Origin: Pseudoalteromonas sp. SMS1
GTDB lineage: Bacteria; Pseudomonadota; Gammaproteobacteria; Enterobacterales; Alteromonadaceae
DNA: 64,000 nt
NCBI RefSeq assembly: GCF_021530565.1
Contig: NZ_JAKGBI010000016.1
Location: 86,935 to 150,934 of the forward strand
Reading direction: 5' to 3'
The position numbers were made by a program, and so were the translations under genes. This document shows, one piece after another, positions 15,376 to 23,648 of the stretch (position 1 is its first letter; each line of letters begins with the position of its first letter). The notes beneath the pieces were generated by a model. It was not told the DNA's origin. It did not search any database and worked only from the letters and a program-made list of their open reading frames with translations.

Positions 15376-16275
15376 TTAAGGTGTGCGCTGTACTATGTTA
15401 TCGACTAGATAATCAATCAATAAGCGTGTTCTTTTAGGTAAATGCGCTTTGGATGAATAATAGAGCCATACTGTACTTGGTGCATTCCAATAGTTAGGTA
15501 AGATAGGGACAACCTCTGTGTTACTGAGCTCTGTTTCAACGTGCCACCTTCCCATATAGGCGACGCCCAAATTTTGTAACATGGCAGCTTTTGCCGCACT
15601 AATATTGGAGACTGTTAGGTTACCCTTTGGCGCCAAGCGAACCTGCTCCTTAGTGTCACTGAGTAGTGGCCAAGTAAACCGTTGACCTTGCCCTAATGGA
15701 TTGTAAACAATGCAGTTATGCATCCTCAGTTCATCGAGAGATGTCGGTGTTCCGAACTTTTCACAGTACTGGCGTGTAGCAAAAATACCAGATTGCATGG
15801 TGTATAGTCTTCGTGCTATCAGCCGACTATCTTCGTTAATCTTGTTTCCGATATCAATATCAAATCCTTCTTCCACAATATCGAGTGCCCGATCATCAAA
15901 AACAAGATCAAGCTCAATGCCTTCATAGGTATGCAAAAGCTGCGTCAGATAGGGTAAGACAAACTCTCGGCCAAAGCTGTCGGGTAAGTTAATTTTTAGC
16001 TTGCCTTTGGCCTGTTGATTTTGCTGCGAGATACTTTCGATGCTGTTGTCTATTTCCAGCAAGAGTGGCGAAATTTTTTGAAATAAGACCTGCCCGTCTT
16101 CGGTAAGGGAAAATTGTCGTGTACTGCGGTGAAACAAGCGGGTACCGGTTTGCATTTCCAGTGCAGATATACTTTTACTTACGGCAGAAGCAGAGACGCC
16201 TAGTTTGCGTCCTGCGCCTGAAAAACTGCCTTCTTATGCAGCTGCGATAAACATAGGGAGTTGGCTGGGTAACAT
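15376..16275 (-). pseudogene. LysR-family regulator with premature stop at codon 14
   Basis: From an ATG at 16275 the minus strand encodes MLPSQLPMFIAAA, then TAA (16234-16236), then continues in the same frame EGSFSGAGRKLGVSASAVSKSISALE, the standard LysR winged-helix segment. It reads on through MQTGTRLFHRSTRQ and a complete substrate-binding domain to the TGA... stop region at 15376. The only lesion is the nonsense codon; intact relatives have Glu or a similar residue there. Internal starts would lose the DNA-binding domain or its first helix. The remaining domain is intact and not decayed, so the mutation is recent, or it may be an error. It would have regulated the SDR at 14664. Confidence 0.8.
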
Positions 16276-16718
16276 GTGATTTCAACGATACAAGACGTAT
16301 TTTCTAAGAGTATATGATGTCCTTTAAGATCAGGTAAAGGCTTGCAATAGCTACATGCTGTTTTGACTGTGTTAAGACAATACCCCGTGTAAAAATAGAT
16401 GCTTTTTATTGACGTCAAATACCAGTTTTAAATCAAAATTAATTAAAAATTTCACAATTATATAAGTTGCAGACTTATGTATCTCAATTGTGCTGAAATA
16501 TTCCACCGTAACTCTATGCTCTAATTGTTATTTCAATGAAATTAATGTTTTTTGGTATCTGTTTTTAATCTGAAAATCTGAGATATACCGCTAGTAGCGG
16601 TTTAAATTTTTAACTATTAAAGGTAAAAATGAAAGCAAAATGTAAAGATTGAGTGTTAATTTATAAGTGTTGCGCAACATTCATATATTTAATAACTCAA
16701 AAAAACATGAGGAAAACC
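16276..16718. other. AT-rich intergenic region upstream of 16719
   Basis: 443 bases without a convincing gene. It must hold the promoters of the outward genes. A tiny frame (ATG at 16629, 7 codons) follows TTAAAGG and could be a leader peptide, but it is too short to support. No repeats or RNA gene seen. Confidence 0.4.
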
Positions 16719-17690
16719 ATGAAATTTAATTACGCTGCAATACTTGGCGTCATCTCTGCGATCACATTGTCACCAGCCGCTGATGCATATCTTTATAAAG
16801 ATCCAGGTTATGTTGAGCGCAATGTACGTTCAATCCAAAAAAATGACGTGATTGGGCAGTCTCACCAATACCGCGATCAACAAGGGTGGATGTATGTTGA
16901 TCAAGTCGCAAACGGTGCAACTCAAGGCTTTTATCAAGCTGGAAATTGGCTGAAGTTACACAACCGCAATTTCAAAATGTCGATTGGTGAATTGGAATTT
17001 TCGTTTAACCCCAGCAAGTTAGATTGTACTCAGGGTATGAGCTTTAACTTTACAGTGGGTGACGACACGGTAGCGAGCTTCAAGCCAAATTGTGATGATC
17101 TTTTGAATGCATCTATTACTTATCCTGTTGAATATTACTTTGATTTGATCCCTGAGGTCATCAAGCCAAAGGTGGAGTTGCCACTTGACCCACTTGGTTT
17201 GCTCAAAGTCGGCGTTAAGTTTGGTGCAGGTATTGAAGCTGGCGCTGAGTTTACGGTAGGTGGCGTAGTAGGTGGTCATGGCAATGAAGAGCCATTCGAA
17301 GTCGATGGCGTAAGACGCCCAGACTATTTATATGCTGCTGTTGAACCGTATGTGAGTGGTTTAGTTTCAAGTTCAGCGTATGGCAGCTTTGGTCACGGTA
17401 TTTCAGAAGCCGGTGTGAAAGGAAAGCTAAACCTATTAAAAGTAAAGGGTAAAGGCTATGTCGAAGCAGGTATTCGTCGTGTAGTTCAAGACGAACAAGT
17501 TGTTGAACAAGGCTTCTTAGAGCTTAAAGTGAGCACCAAACTTACTGGTGGCGATGGAAAAATCCAGGCTTATTGTAAAAAGCTTTGGGGCTTGCTGCAG
17601 TTTAATGTCGACGTCATGAAGTGGGACCCACTTTATACGCGTGAAACGGTGCTATATGAATATGCAAGCCCTGTTTGGGAAGCGCTTTAA
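16719..17690 (+). CDS. Secreted protein of unknown function
   Basis: 323 residues from the ATG at 16719, chosen because GAGGAAAACC lies just upstream and a clean signal peptide follows (MKFNYAAILGVISAITLSPAADA). The frame extends further upstream without a better start. The mature protein is beta-rich with three or four Cys (LDCTQG, PNCDDL, AYCKKL). A Gly-rich central part (KFGAGIEAGAEFTVGGVVGGHGNEEPFEVDG) suggests a beta-barrel or sandwich. I do not recognise the family. Only 43 bases, containing a strong hairpin, separate it from the secreted HEAT-type gene at 17734, so the two probably work together outside the cytoplasm. Confidence 0.6.
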   Translation: MKFNYAAILGVISAITLSPAADAYLYKDPGYVERNVRSIQKNDVIGQSHQYRDQQGWMYVDQVANGATQGFYQAGNWLKLHNRNFKMSIGELEFSFNPSKLDCTQGMSFNFTVGDDTVASFKPNCDDLLNASITYPVEYYFDLIPEVIKPKVELPLDPLGLLKVGVKFGAGIEAGAEFTVGGVVGGHGNEEPFEVDGVRRPDYLYAAVEPYVSGLVSSSAYGSFGHGISEAGVKGKLNLLKVKGKGYVEAGIRRVVQDEQVVEQGFLELKVSTKLTGGDGKIQAYCKKLWGLLQFNVDVMKWDPLYTRETVLYEYASPVWEAL

Positions 17691-17698
17691 TATTTGAC

Positions 17699-17720
17699 AG
17701 TGGTGGCTCAGGCCACCACT
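17699..17720 (+). terminator. Strong hairpin between 16719 and 17734 genes
   Basis: AGTGGTGGC (17699-17707) and GCCACCACT (17712-17720) form a 9-bp perfect stem with a 4-base TCAG loop, followed by TTTGAG. The T run is short, so it may be a partial terminator that lowers expression of the second gene, or an mRNA-stabilising element. Confidence 0.55.
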
Positions 17721-17733
17721 TTGAGATAAGAAC

Positions 17734-19299
17734 ATGAAAAAAATAACGATTATTGCGATATTTATCATTGCTGTTAGCGCATTTTTGGTATTACAGGATT
17801 CAGATAGTAAGCCTACGGTGCAAGTGGCGCTCACAGCCTCTGAATCATTGCAATCAACACACACAGAAAACCAAGACTACGGTTATCAGGTTGAGATCCA
17901 TTCAGCTGTTTTAAGTGAGACGGGCACCGCGATTACATTTTCAGACCTCAGCTGGCAAATGTATTTCAAACCAAAGTCTGAGGGGGCTTCAGACTTGGTG
18001 GCACTGCTTACAAATATTCAATTTATATCAGACAACAAAGTACAAAAAATGCCTACCCAGTTGCCATTTTATATGACTTACAGTGGTGGACAGTTTACCA
18101 AGTTAGATCTTCTTGGGCTAAATGCACAACACACATTATCTGTGTTACCAAAGGTACTGAACTTAATGAGTTACTCACTCAGTGACCCTTTGACATTTGA
18201 AGATGCACAAGGGATTAAAACGTTTCGGTATACCCAGCAAGATAATTCCATTAGCCGCATGAGAGTAAGCACCACTTCAAATCCAGATCGCGATGAGGAA
18301 GAGCAATGGCAGTTAATGCTGAGAGACAGTGATTCTGTGTTAGTTGGCATTCGTGAGCTGAACTATCACAACCAACAAGTTTGGCATCAAGGGGAGCAAC
18401 ATTATGATGTTGTACAGTCAGTGTTTGTGAGACCTATCGACTTTTTAAATTTTGATTATGTTGGTTGGAACAGTAACCAAAATGCAAAGGTGTTGACAGC
18501 AGAAGCAAAAGCGGAACAAGTTTATGACATCACAGAAGATAATTTATTTTCTCACCTGACTGAGCTTAAGTCGTCATTGGACTCGGACCTAGCCGCGCAG
18601 CTGGGTAAATACTTACTGGATAATTATGACCAAAGTGATATTAAATTGTTATTGATGGATCATATACGACTCAACTCTGCATTGATTTACGCGTTACAAA
18701 AAGCCCAAACCCCGCAAGCAGAGCAAATGCTGTCTGACCTGATGAGCGATGAAGCACTTGGTCAGCAAGTACGACAAAAAATAGTGATGGCCCTCGGGCG
18801 GTTTGAAAATGCCACAAATATTGCATTGTCGAGCTTACAAACGGTGGCTGATAACGCTGAGGATACTGCGCTGTCGAACATGGCAATGTTGAGCATAGGC
18901 ACCATGAATCGGTTTTCACCCATGCAGTCTCAGCAGGTTGCTGGATTTTTAAATACTAAACTCTCTGATCCAGCTCAATTACCTACGGCAATACTGGCAA
19001 TAGCCAATAGCAAAAACCCTGAATTGGTCGAAAAGCTGCCCAATTACTTACATCATAGTGACACTCAGGTTCGCAATAATACGATAAAATCATTGGCGCA
19101 TAAAACAGAGTATCAAGATCAAGTAATCGCAAGCTTAGTGCAAGCGCCTCATGTCACAACAATAGACTCTTTCACTCGAGTATATAAGCAAGCGAATTAC
19201 ACACTGTCTGAAAGTAATGTAGATAGGTTGCAAGCGCTGTATCACGAACAAAATAATCCGCTTATAAAAAAGCGCTTAGCGGTAATTTTAGATATTTAA
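17734..19299 (+). CDS. Membrane-anchored periplasmic protein with C-terminal HEAT-like helical domain
   Basis: 521 residues. Residues 5-22 (ITIIAIFIIAVSAFLVL) form a signal anchor or signal peptide. Residues about 45-270 look beta-rich (YGYQVEIHSAVLSETGTAITFSDLSWQMYF). Residues about 275-520 are repeated helical pairs: QMLSDLMSDEALGQQVRQKI, MALGRFENATNIALSSLQ, and ALSNMAMLSIGTMNRFSP. A beta N-terminal sheet followed by a HEAT-like helical domain is also the plan of the vitellogenin/MTP lipid-transfer module; this likeness is a hypothesis. It follows the secreted 16719 gene and is closed by a clear terminator. Confidence 0.6.
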   Translation: MKKITIIAIFIIAVSAFLVLQDSDSKPTVQVALTASESLQSTHTENQDYGYQVEIHSAVLSETGTAITFSDLSWQMYFKPKSEGASDLVALLTNIQFISDNKVQKMPTQLPFYMTYSGGQFTKLDLLGLNAQHTLSVLPKVLNLMSYSLSDPLTFEDAQGIKTFRYTQQDNSISRMRVSTTSNPDRDEEEQWQLMLRDSDSVLVGIRELNYHNQQVWHQGEQHYDVVQSVFVRPIDFLNFDYVGWNSNQNAKVLTAEAKAEQVYDITEDNLFSHLTELKSSLDSDLAAQLGKYLLDNYDQSDIKLLLMDHIRLNSALIYALQKAQTPQAEQMLSDLMSDEALGQQVRQKIVMALGRFENATNIALSSLQTVADNAEDTALSNMAMLSIGTMNRFSPMQSQQVAGFLNTKLSDPAQLPTAILAIANSKNPELVEKLPNYLHHSDTQVRNNTIKSLAHKTEYQDQVIASLVQAPHVTTIDSFTRVYKQANYTLSESNVDRLQALYHEQNNPLIKKRLAVILDI

Positions 19300-19307
19300 T
19301 CAGGCTT

Positions 19308-19343
19308 TAGTAGCCAAGCTAGTTGGCTACTACCTCTTCTTTT
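19308..19343 (+). terminator. Rho-independent terminator
   Basis: TAGTAGCCAA (19308-19317) and TTGGCTACTA (19323-19332) form a perfect 10-bp stem with a 5-base loop, followed by a pyrimidine-rich CCTCTTCTTTTC tract. It begins just after the stop of the 17734 gene. Confidence 0.8.
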
Positions 19344-19624
19344 CTGTATGAAGTATAACCAGGTTTGCATGGGGCGAGTGCAGCTACGCATAAAGCTTTA
19401 TTTGTTGCGTTAGTCGTAATAGTTTTTGGTTGATTAATGAGTGTAATTTTCATTTTTTAGAATTCAATGCCGTTTTAATAGGGTTTTTACACTTCAAAAT
19501 TACATATGTAATTAGGTGTAATGGAATTGGCGTCTTAATATTGTTAAAAACACACTATTCAAGCTTGGTTTCGAAAATTAGGTTTGGAACATGCCATATA
19601 TATAATCATTCGAAAGGATAAACT
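19344..19624. other. Promoter region of the PAN-RCC1 gene
   Basis: About 280 AT-rich bases after the terminator at 19308-19343 and before the gene at 19625. The ribosome site AAAGGA at 19613-19618 is clear. No other element is evident. Confidence 0.4.
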
Positions 19625-21685
19625 ATGAATAGTCAATTGAGGTTTTTGCTTCTACTGATAAGCGTGATATTGCCTTGTTACACAATAGCAAGCTCAATGA
19701 GTGCAGTGGAAGAGGGTAAAGATAGGTTTGGTGGAGAATATCGAAGCTTCGCTGTGGAACTGAATGATCTAAATGTTTGTAAAGCAGCATGTGAAAATGA
19801 TGGCATTTGTCGTTCATGGACCTATGTTGACCCAGGCGTTCAACACACCAATGGGATGTGCTGGTTAAAAAAATCTGAAAATACACCTGCACCTTGTGCT
19901 CAGTGTTCCTCAGGTTATAAGGTGGTCACAAATGTAAATGTAGCTTCTAATAGCATGAGTGATACAGAAATTGATATGGACAGATATGGTCGAGAGTATC
20001 TGAACTTTGCGGTAGAACAAAACGATCAAAGTGTTTGTTCGGCTGCTTGTAAAAATGACAAGCGTTGTCGATCATGGACTTATGTTGACCCAGGTGTTCA
20101 GCACACCAACGGCATGTGCTGGCTAAAAAGTTCGACCAACTTTAATCAACCTTGTGCAAGCTGTACATCGGGGTACAAATCGGCCCCGACTAATGAGCAC
20201 ATGGGTTCTGAAGAACCAGACACTGATCGGTTTGGTAACGAATATTACAATGTCGCGTTGAGTGCGGGCGATCAGGCATCCGTGTGCAAAGCGATGTGCC
20301 AAGAGGATGGACTATGTGGTGCTTGGACCTATGTCGATGCAGGCGTTCAGGGCGCAACACCACGGTGTTGGTTGAAGAGCTCAGGTAACACACCGGCAAC
20401 GTGTAGTGTTTGTACCTCAGGTGTTAAAGAAAAGACTTTGGCTTTAAGCCCAGTAGCTAGCAATCAACAGCGTGTTGGTAATTCATATAAGACACTTTCT
20501 GTGACCTCTGAATTAGCATGTATGCAGCAATGTGAAGATGATAATAAGTGCATGTCTTGGAATTATGATTCATCCCTGACCTCAAACTCGTGTGAGTTGA
20601 ATGTGACGACCAATGATGCAACAGCAGGTACGGGTACATCGGGTTTTAAGGTTAAAAAAGATACCACTTTAGCTGCGGGTCAAGCGCATACGTGTTTTGT
20701 ACAAGCAGATGGGTCAGTAAAATGTTGGGGTACTAACACCTACGGGCAACTTGGTGATGGTACAGAGAATGACTCAAGTACGCCAGTGTCAGCAGGTTCG
20801 CTGACTAATGCTTCGCAAATTGCTGCAGGCAATTACCATAGTTGCGCCATTTTGGCGGATCGCTCAGTGCAATGCTGGGGTCGAAATGATCACAAACAAC
20901 TGGGTAATGGTAGCTCAACAGATGCTTCGACACCGGTATTAACTAACTCGATTACGAATGCGATTCAACTAGCCGCAACTGATAATTTCACGTGTGCAGT
21001 ACAAGACAGTGCTGAAATAACACTTAATAATGTCGTGAGTACCGAACGAGGTGTTATTAAGTGCTGGGGTTCTTTTCCGATTCTAAACAACAGAAATAGC
21101 TGGAGTGGCAGTGACCCTGTAAACATTGAAAGTTCTGAACTCGTGGGCGTAAAACAAATTGCGGTTGGCAACCCGTTAGGTGCTGGGCATGTATGCGCGG
21201 CAATGCATACAGGTGAGGTCAAGTGTTTAGGCAAAACTATCTTAAGTGGCTCTCGCAGCTCTAAAAATGAAATTACTACGATTTCCGGTATTACCAACGT
21301 TTTAGATTTGGTCAGTTCTGATGTTGTTGCATGTGCCATTGATGCAGGCTCAAAGCCGAGCGAAAATAAACTAAAATGTTGGGGGTTCATTGATGGTGAA
21401 CAGTATCTAACGCCCTTTGAGTTCACTTATCTTAAAGGTGCGCAACGTGTGGCCATTACAGGTGAAAATGAACCGACGTCGAGAGTATGTGCAGTAATGT
21501 ACGACGGTACTGTAAAGTGCTCAGCGTATGGTGACGGTGACTACACTGTGAGCGGGATCGCAGATGCGATACAAATCACCAATGCCGATGGAAAATCATG
21601 CGCGTTGATTGCCAACGGTGAAGTAAAATGTTGGAGTGATGCGTCTGGCTCAACGCCAACTACACCGGTAAATGTGAGCTTTTAA
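19625..21685 (+). CDS. Secreted PAN/Apple-RCC1 repeat protein
   Basis: 686 residues. Signal peptide residues 1-23. Four tandem PAN/Apple-like modules occupy residues about 30-345. Three share D-R-F/Y-G-x-E-Y, an N-V-C-K-A-A-C segment, CRSWTYVDPGVQ and MCWLK, with three to four disulfides each; the fourth is shorter. Two modules are nearly identical even at DNA level, pointing to recent duplication. Residues about 348-686 contain RCC1-type blades (AAGQAHTCFVQADGSVKCWGTNTYGQLGDGT). PAN domains bind proteins or sugars; RCC1 propellers bind proteins. It is probably a secreted or surface binding protein. Terminated by a hairpin shared with the convergent gene. Confidence 0.8.
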   Translation: MNSQLRFLLLLISVILPCYTIASSMSAVEEGKDRFGGEYRSFAVELNDLNVCKAACENDGICRSWTYVDPGVQHTNGMCWLKKSENTPAPCAQCSSGYKVVTNVNVASNSMSDTEIDMDRYGREYLNFAVEQNDQSVCSAACKNDKRCRSWTYVDPGVQHTNGMCWLKSSTNFNQPCASCTSGYKSAPTNEHMGSEEPDTDRFGNEYYNVALSAGDQASVCKAMCQEDGLCGAWTYVDAGVQGATPRCWLKSSGNTPATCSVCTSGVKEKTLALSPVASNQQRVGNSYKTLSVTSELACMQQCEDDNKCMSWNYDSSLTSNSCELNVTTNDATAGTGTSGFKVKKDTTLAAGQAHTCFVQADGSVKCWGTNTYGQLGDGTENDSSTPVSAGSLTNASQIAAGNYHSCAILADRSVQCWGRNDHKQLGNGSSTDASTPVLTNSITNAIQLAATDNFTCAVQDSAEITLNNVVSTERGVIKCWGSFPILNNRNSWSGSDPVNIESSELVGVKQIAVGNPLGAGHVCAAMHTGEVKCLGKTILSGSRSSKNEITTISGITNVLDLVSSDVVACAIDAGSKPSENKLKCWGFIDGEQYLTPFEFTYLKGAQRVAITGENEPTSRVCAVMYDGTVKCSAYGDGDYTVSGIADAIQITNADGKSCALIANGEVKCWSDASGSTPTTPVNVSF

Positions 21686-21699
21686 TAATTAGCAAACCG

Positions 21700-21736
21700 A
21701 TGCGCCACTGAATGTAAAAAAGGTGTGGCGCATTTT
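21700..21736. terminator. Bidirectional terminator between convergent genes
   Basis: ATGCGCCAC (21700-21708) and GTGGCGCAT (21725-21733) form a perfect 9-bp stem, followed by TTTC on the plus strand. The loop contains an A-run that gives T's on the minus strand. It lies between the stops of the PAN-RCC1 gene and the winged-helix gene. Confidence 0.7.
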
Positions 21737-21745
21737 CACCTTGAT

Positions 21746-22030
21746 CTAATCACTATTGATAATACTTTTTAGCGCCGCGACATGATTGTTAAATGCTGAT
21801 TGGCCAAGGTCTGTTAATGACACCCAGGTACGTGGGCGACCGTTGTAGCTGCGCTTTTTCGCTTCAATGTAATTGGCGTCTTCCAATGCTTTGAGTTGTT
21901 TTGACAATACTGAATCACTCACATCTAGTTGCTCTTTTAGGAGCCTAAAGTCTAATTCTGCACTGGTGGCTAACATTGCGCAAATGCGTAACCTGTTTGG
22001 AGCATGAATAATGGGATCTAGCTCTGGCAT
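21746..22030 (-). CDS. Winged-helix transcriptional regulator (HTH_34-like)
   Basis: 94 residues, essentially one winged-helix domain. HAPNRLRICAMLATSAELDFRLLKEQLDVSDSVLSKQLKALEDANYI provides helices 1-3, and AKKRSYNGRPRTWVSLTDLG gives the beta wing. This matches the small MarR/ArsR-related family annotated as 'winged helix DNA-binding domain' or HTH_34. The start codon lies 2 bases after the stop of the membrane-protein gene at 22033, so the two are translationally coupled. The family often autoregulates such a pair. Palindromes TTTCC-N5-GGAAA in the promoter are candidate binding sites. No obvious metal or ligand residues. Confidence 0.8.
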   Translation of the reverse strand: MPELDPIIHAPNRLRICAMLATSAELDFRLLKEQLDVSDSVLSKQLKALEDANYIEAKKRSYNGRPRTWVSLTDLGQSAFNNHVAALKSIINSD

Positions 22031-22032
22031 CT

Positions 22033-22503
22033 CTAGTTTTCCTTTACCACGGTTTCACCTGTCGGGAGCTTGATAAGCAGCCAGAACATAACAATTGAAG
22101 CCGTTGCGGCGCAAATATGTGGCGCCCAATCAAGGCTCATTTCGGTGCGTAAAAAACGGCTTAAAAACCCAAGGGCAGCAAACCCAATTGCTGCATACGC
22201 ATTTATTTTCTCAGCTTTAATAGAGCGAGGGATGATCCGGATTCTGATCCCTTGTATTTTGTATAAATAGTAATAAAGCGCAGTAGATAAGGTAAAGATG
22301 ATGGCGCCCACTATTATTGCCAGTGCCCAAGTGTTTTCATGTTCGGTCATACCATAACCAAAAAATATCGCCCCATAACTTAAACTCATAAGTAGTCTCA
22401 ACCAAACTGGCGGTGAGTAATCAATGAGCAGGTTTTGTTGAATATTGTGCACCGCATTCAGTGCATCTTTTGCTTCTGTTTGAGACGGTAAATCGTTTTT
22501 CAT
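22033..22503 (-). CDS. Small membrane protein paired with the regulator
   Basis: 156 residues from the ATG at 22503, set by AAGGAGATC at 7-bp spacing (the frame extends to 22530). A soluble N-terminus (about 40 residues) is followed by four hydrophobic segments: LRLLMSLSYGAIFFGYG, TWALAIIVGAIIFTLSTALYYYL, AYAAIGFAALGFLSRF and HICAATASIVMFWLLI. The layout resembles small membrane proteins commonly co-encoded with HTH_34 regulators. Function unknown. It is first in a two-gene operon with the regulator. Confidence 0.65.
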   Translation of the reverse strand: MKNDLPSQTEAKDALNAVHNIQQNLLIDYSPPVWLRLLMSLSYGAIFFGYGMTEHENTWALAIIVGAIIFTLSTALYYYLYKIQGIRIRIIPRSIKAEKINAYAAIGFAALGFLSRFLRTEMSLDWAPHICAATASIVMFWLLIKLPTGETVVKEN

Positions 22504-22520
22504 TGGGGATCTCCTTTTAC

Positions 22521-22591
22521 TTTCCATCATGGAAACTTAGTTTAGTTTATAACTTTCCGTTTTGGCAAGTTATAATTTTCCATTGCGGAAA
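22521..22591 (-). promoter_or_regulatory. Tandem palindromic operators in the regulator promoter
   Basis: Two perfect palindromes with the same arms and different 5-base centres occur: TTTCCATCATGGAAA at 22521-22535 and TTTCCATTGCGGAAA at 22577-22591. A weaker third (ACTTTCCGTTTTGGCAAGT, 22552-22570) lies between them. Centres are about 28 bases apart, close to whole turns of DNA. They flank the start of the winged-helix operon and face the divergent esterase, so autoregulation by the winged-helix protein is the natural reading. Confidence 0.6.
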
Positions 22592-22716
22592 GTGACTGAG
22601 GGTAGGGCGTAAATCGTTATTTTCTGAGTTTTTACTCTAACTTTTGGGGTTGTTGCTTGCTAACTGGTTTTACCACTTGTAAGCTAAAAGTTATGCACTC
22701 TTAATTTTTTGCCGTT

Positions 22717-23589
22717 ATGTCAAAAATAATCAGTCAAGAAATCACAATAATTTGTGAAGATCAATACCCATTGGCAGGAACCGTATACCAACCAAACGCT
22801 GACCTAAAAGGGGCCGTTTTAATTGGCCCTGCAACCGGAATTAAACGCCAGTTTTACACTGCATTTTGTGAATTTTTAGCGCACCATAATTATGGTGTCT
22901 TGAGTTATGACAACCGAGGTATTGGAGATTCCTTGCAGGGTGATATTGGCAAGCATCCAGCTAGTTTACAATGCTGGGGACAACTTGATCAGCCAGCTGC
23001 TATTGCGGCATTAATCAAAACGTTTCCTGATTCAAGTTATCATTTAATTGGCCATAGTGCAGGTGGTCAGTTAATTGGCCTCGCTGCCAATGCGAAAGCA
23101 CTGACATCCATGTTTAATTTTGCCAGTTCCTCTGGCCGGTTGTTGAATATGAAAGTGCGAGACCAATTTAAGTCTCACTTTTTTATGAATCTGTTTATTC
23201 CTTTTTCTAATTTATTGTTTGGCCATACTAAATCACAGTGGTTCGGTATGGGTGAGCCACTGCCCGCAGCGGTAGGTCACCAATGGCGAACATGGTGCAA
23301 TGGGGGGGGATATGTTAAAACCGCATTTGGCAAGACCATTGATAAGCACTATTTTGAAGAGCTGACTTTACCGACTATGTGGGTAAATGCCGTGGATGAT
23401 TTTATTGCAAATGACAAAAATGTCAGAGATATGATGTCTGTTAGCCCCAACATAAAAGCGCAAACATTGACCCTAGACCCAAAAGATCATGGTCTTAAAG
23501 AAATTGGTCATATGAAGTTTTTTAGCAGAAAATCTCACACATTATGGCAAATTCCATTGCAGTGGCTCGATAGCCATTCAGGTAAGTGA
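22717..23589 (+). CDS. Alpha/beta hydrolase (S33-like esterase/lipase)
   Basis: 290 residues. The alpha/beta-hydrolase order is clear: PATGIKRQFYTAF (oxyanion region), GVLSYDNRGIGDS, and the nucleophile elbow GHSAGGQ near residue 118. The acid is in MWVNAVDDFIA and the His in DPKDHGLKEIGH. There is no signal peptide, so it is cytoplasmic. It belongs to the 'serine aminopeptidase S33/alpha-beta fold' group that includes YheT-like and uncharacterised esterases. It starts 126 bases from the divergent winged-helix operon and may share its palindromic operators. No strong ribosome site upstream. Substrate unknown. Confidence 0.78.
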   Translation: MSKIISQEITIICEDQYPLAGTVYQPNADLKGAVLIGPATGIKRQFYTAFCEFLAHHNYGVLSYDNRGIGDSLQGDIGKHPASLQCWGQLDQPAAIAALIKTFPDSSYHLIGHSAGGQLIGLAANAKALTSMFNFASSSGRLLNMKVRDQFKSHFFMNLFIPFSNLLFGHTKSQWFGMGEPLPAAVGHQWRTWCNGGGYVKTAFGKTIDKHYFEELTLPTMWVNAVDDFIANDKNVRDMMSVSPNIKAQTLTLDPKDHGLKEIGHMKFFSRKSHTLWQIPLQWLDSHSGK

Positions 23590-23603
23590 TCTGTTAAGTC
23601 TGT

Positions 23604-23633
23604 GTCGTGGATTCATTGATTTGAGCCCACGAC
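23604..23633. terminator. Hairpin between convergent esterase and LysR genes
   Basis: GTCGTGG (23604-23610) and CCACGAC (23627-23633) form a 7-bp stem in the 59-base gap between two convergent stops. The flanking T runs are weak. Confidence 0.5.
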
Positions 23634-23648
23634 GACTTTGGTATGGCG

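Noticed and set aside
19800..20180. CRISPR-like tandem repeats
   Set aside because: The repeats are in-frame coding duplications of PAN modules, about 250 bases long with diverged third positions, not short repeats with spacers.
20965..21426. 153-codon minus-strand frame
   Set aside because: Antisense to the RCC1 region of the PAN-RCC1 gene, whose motifs make the plus strand clearly coding.
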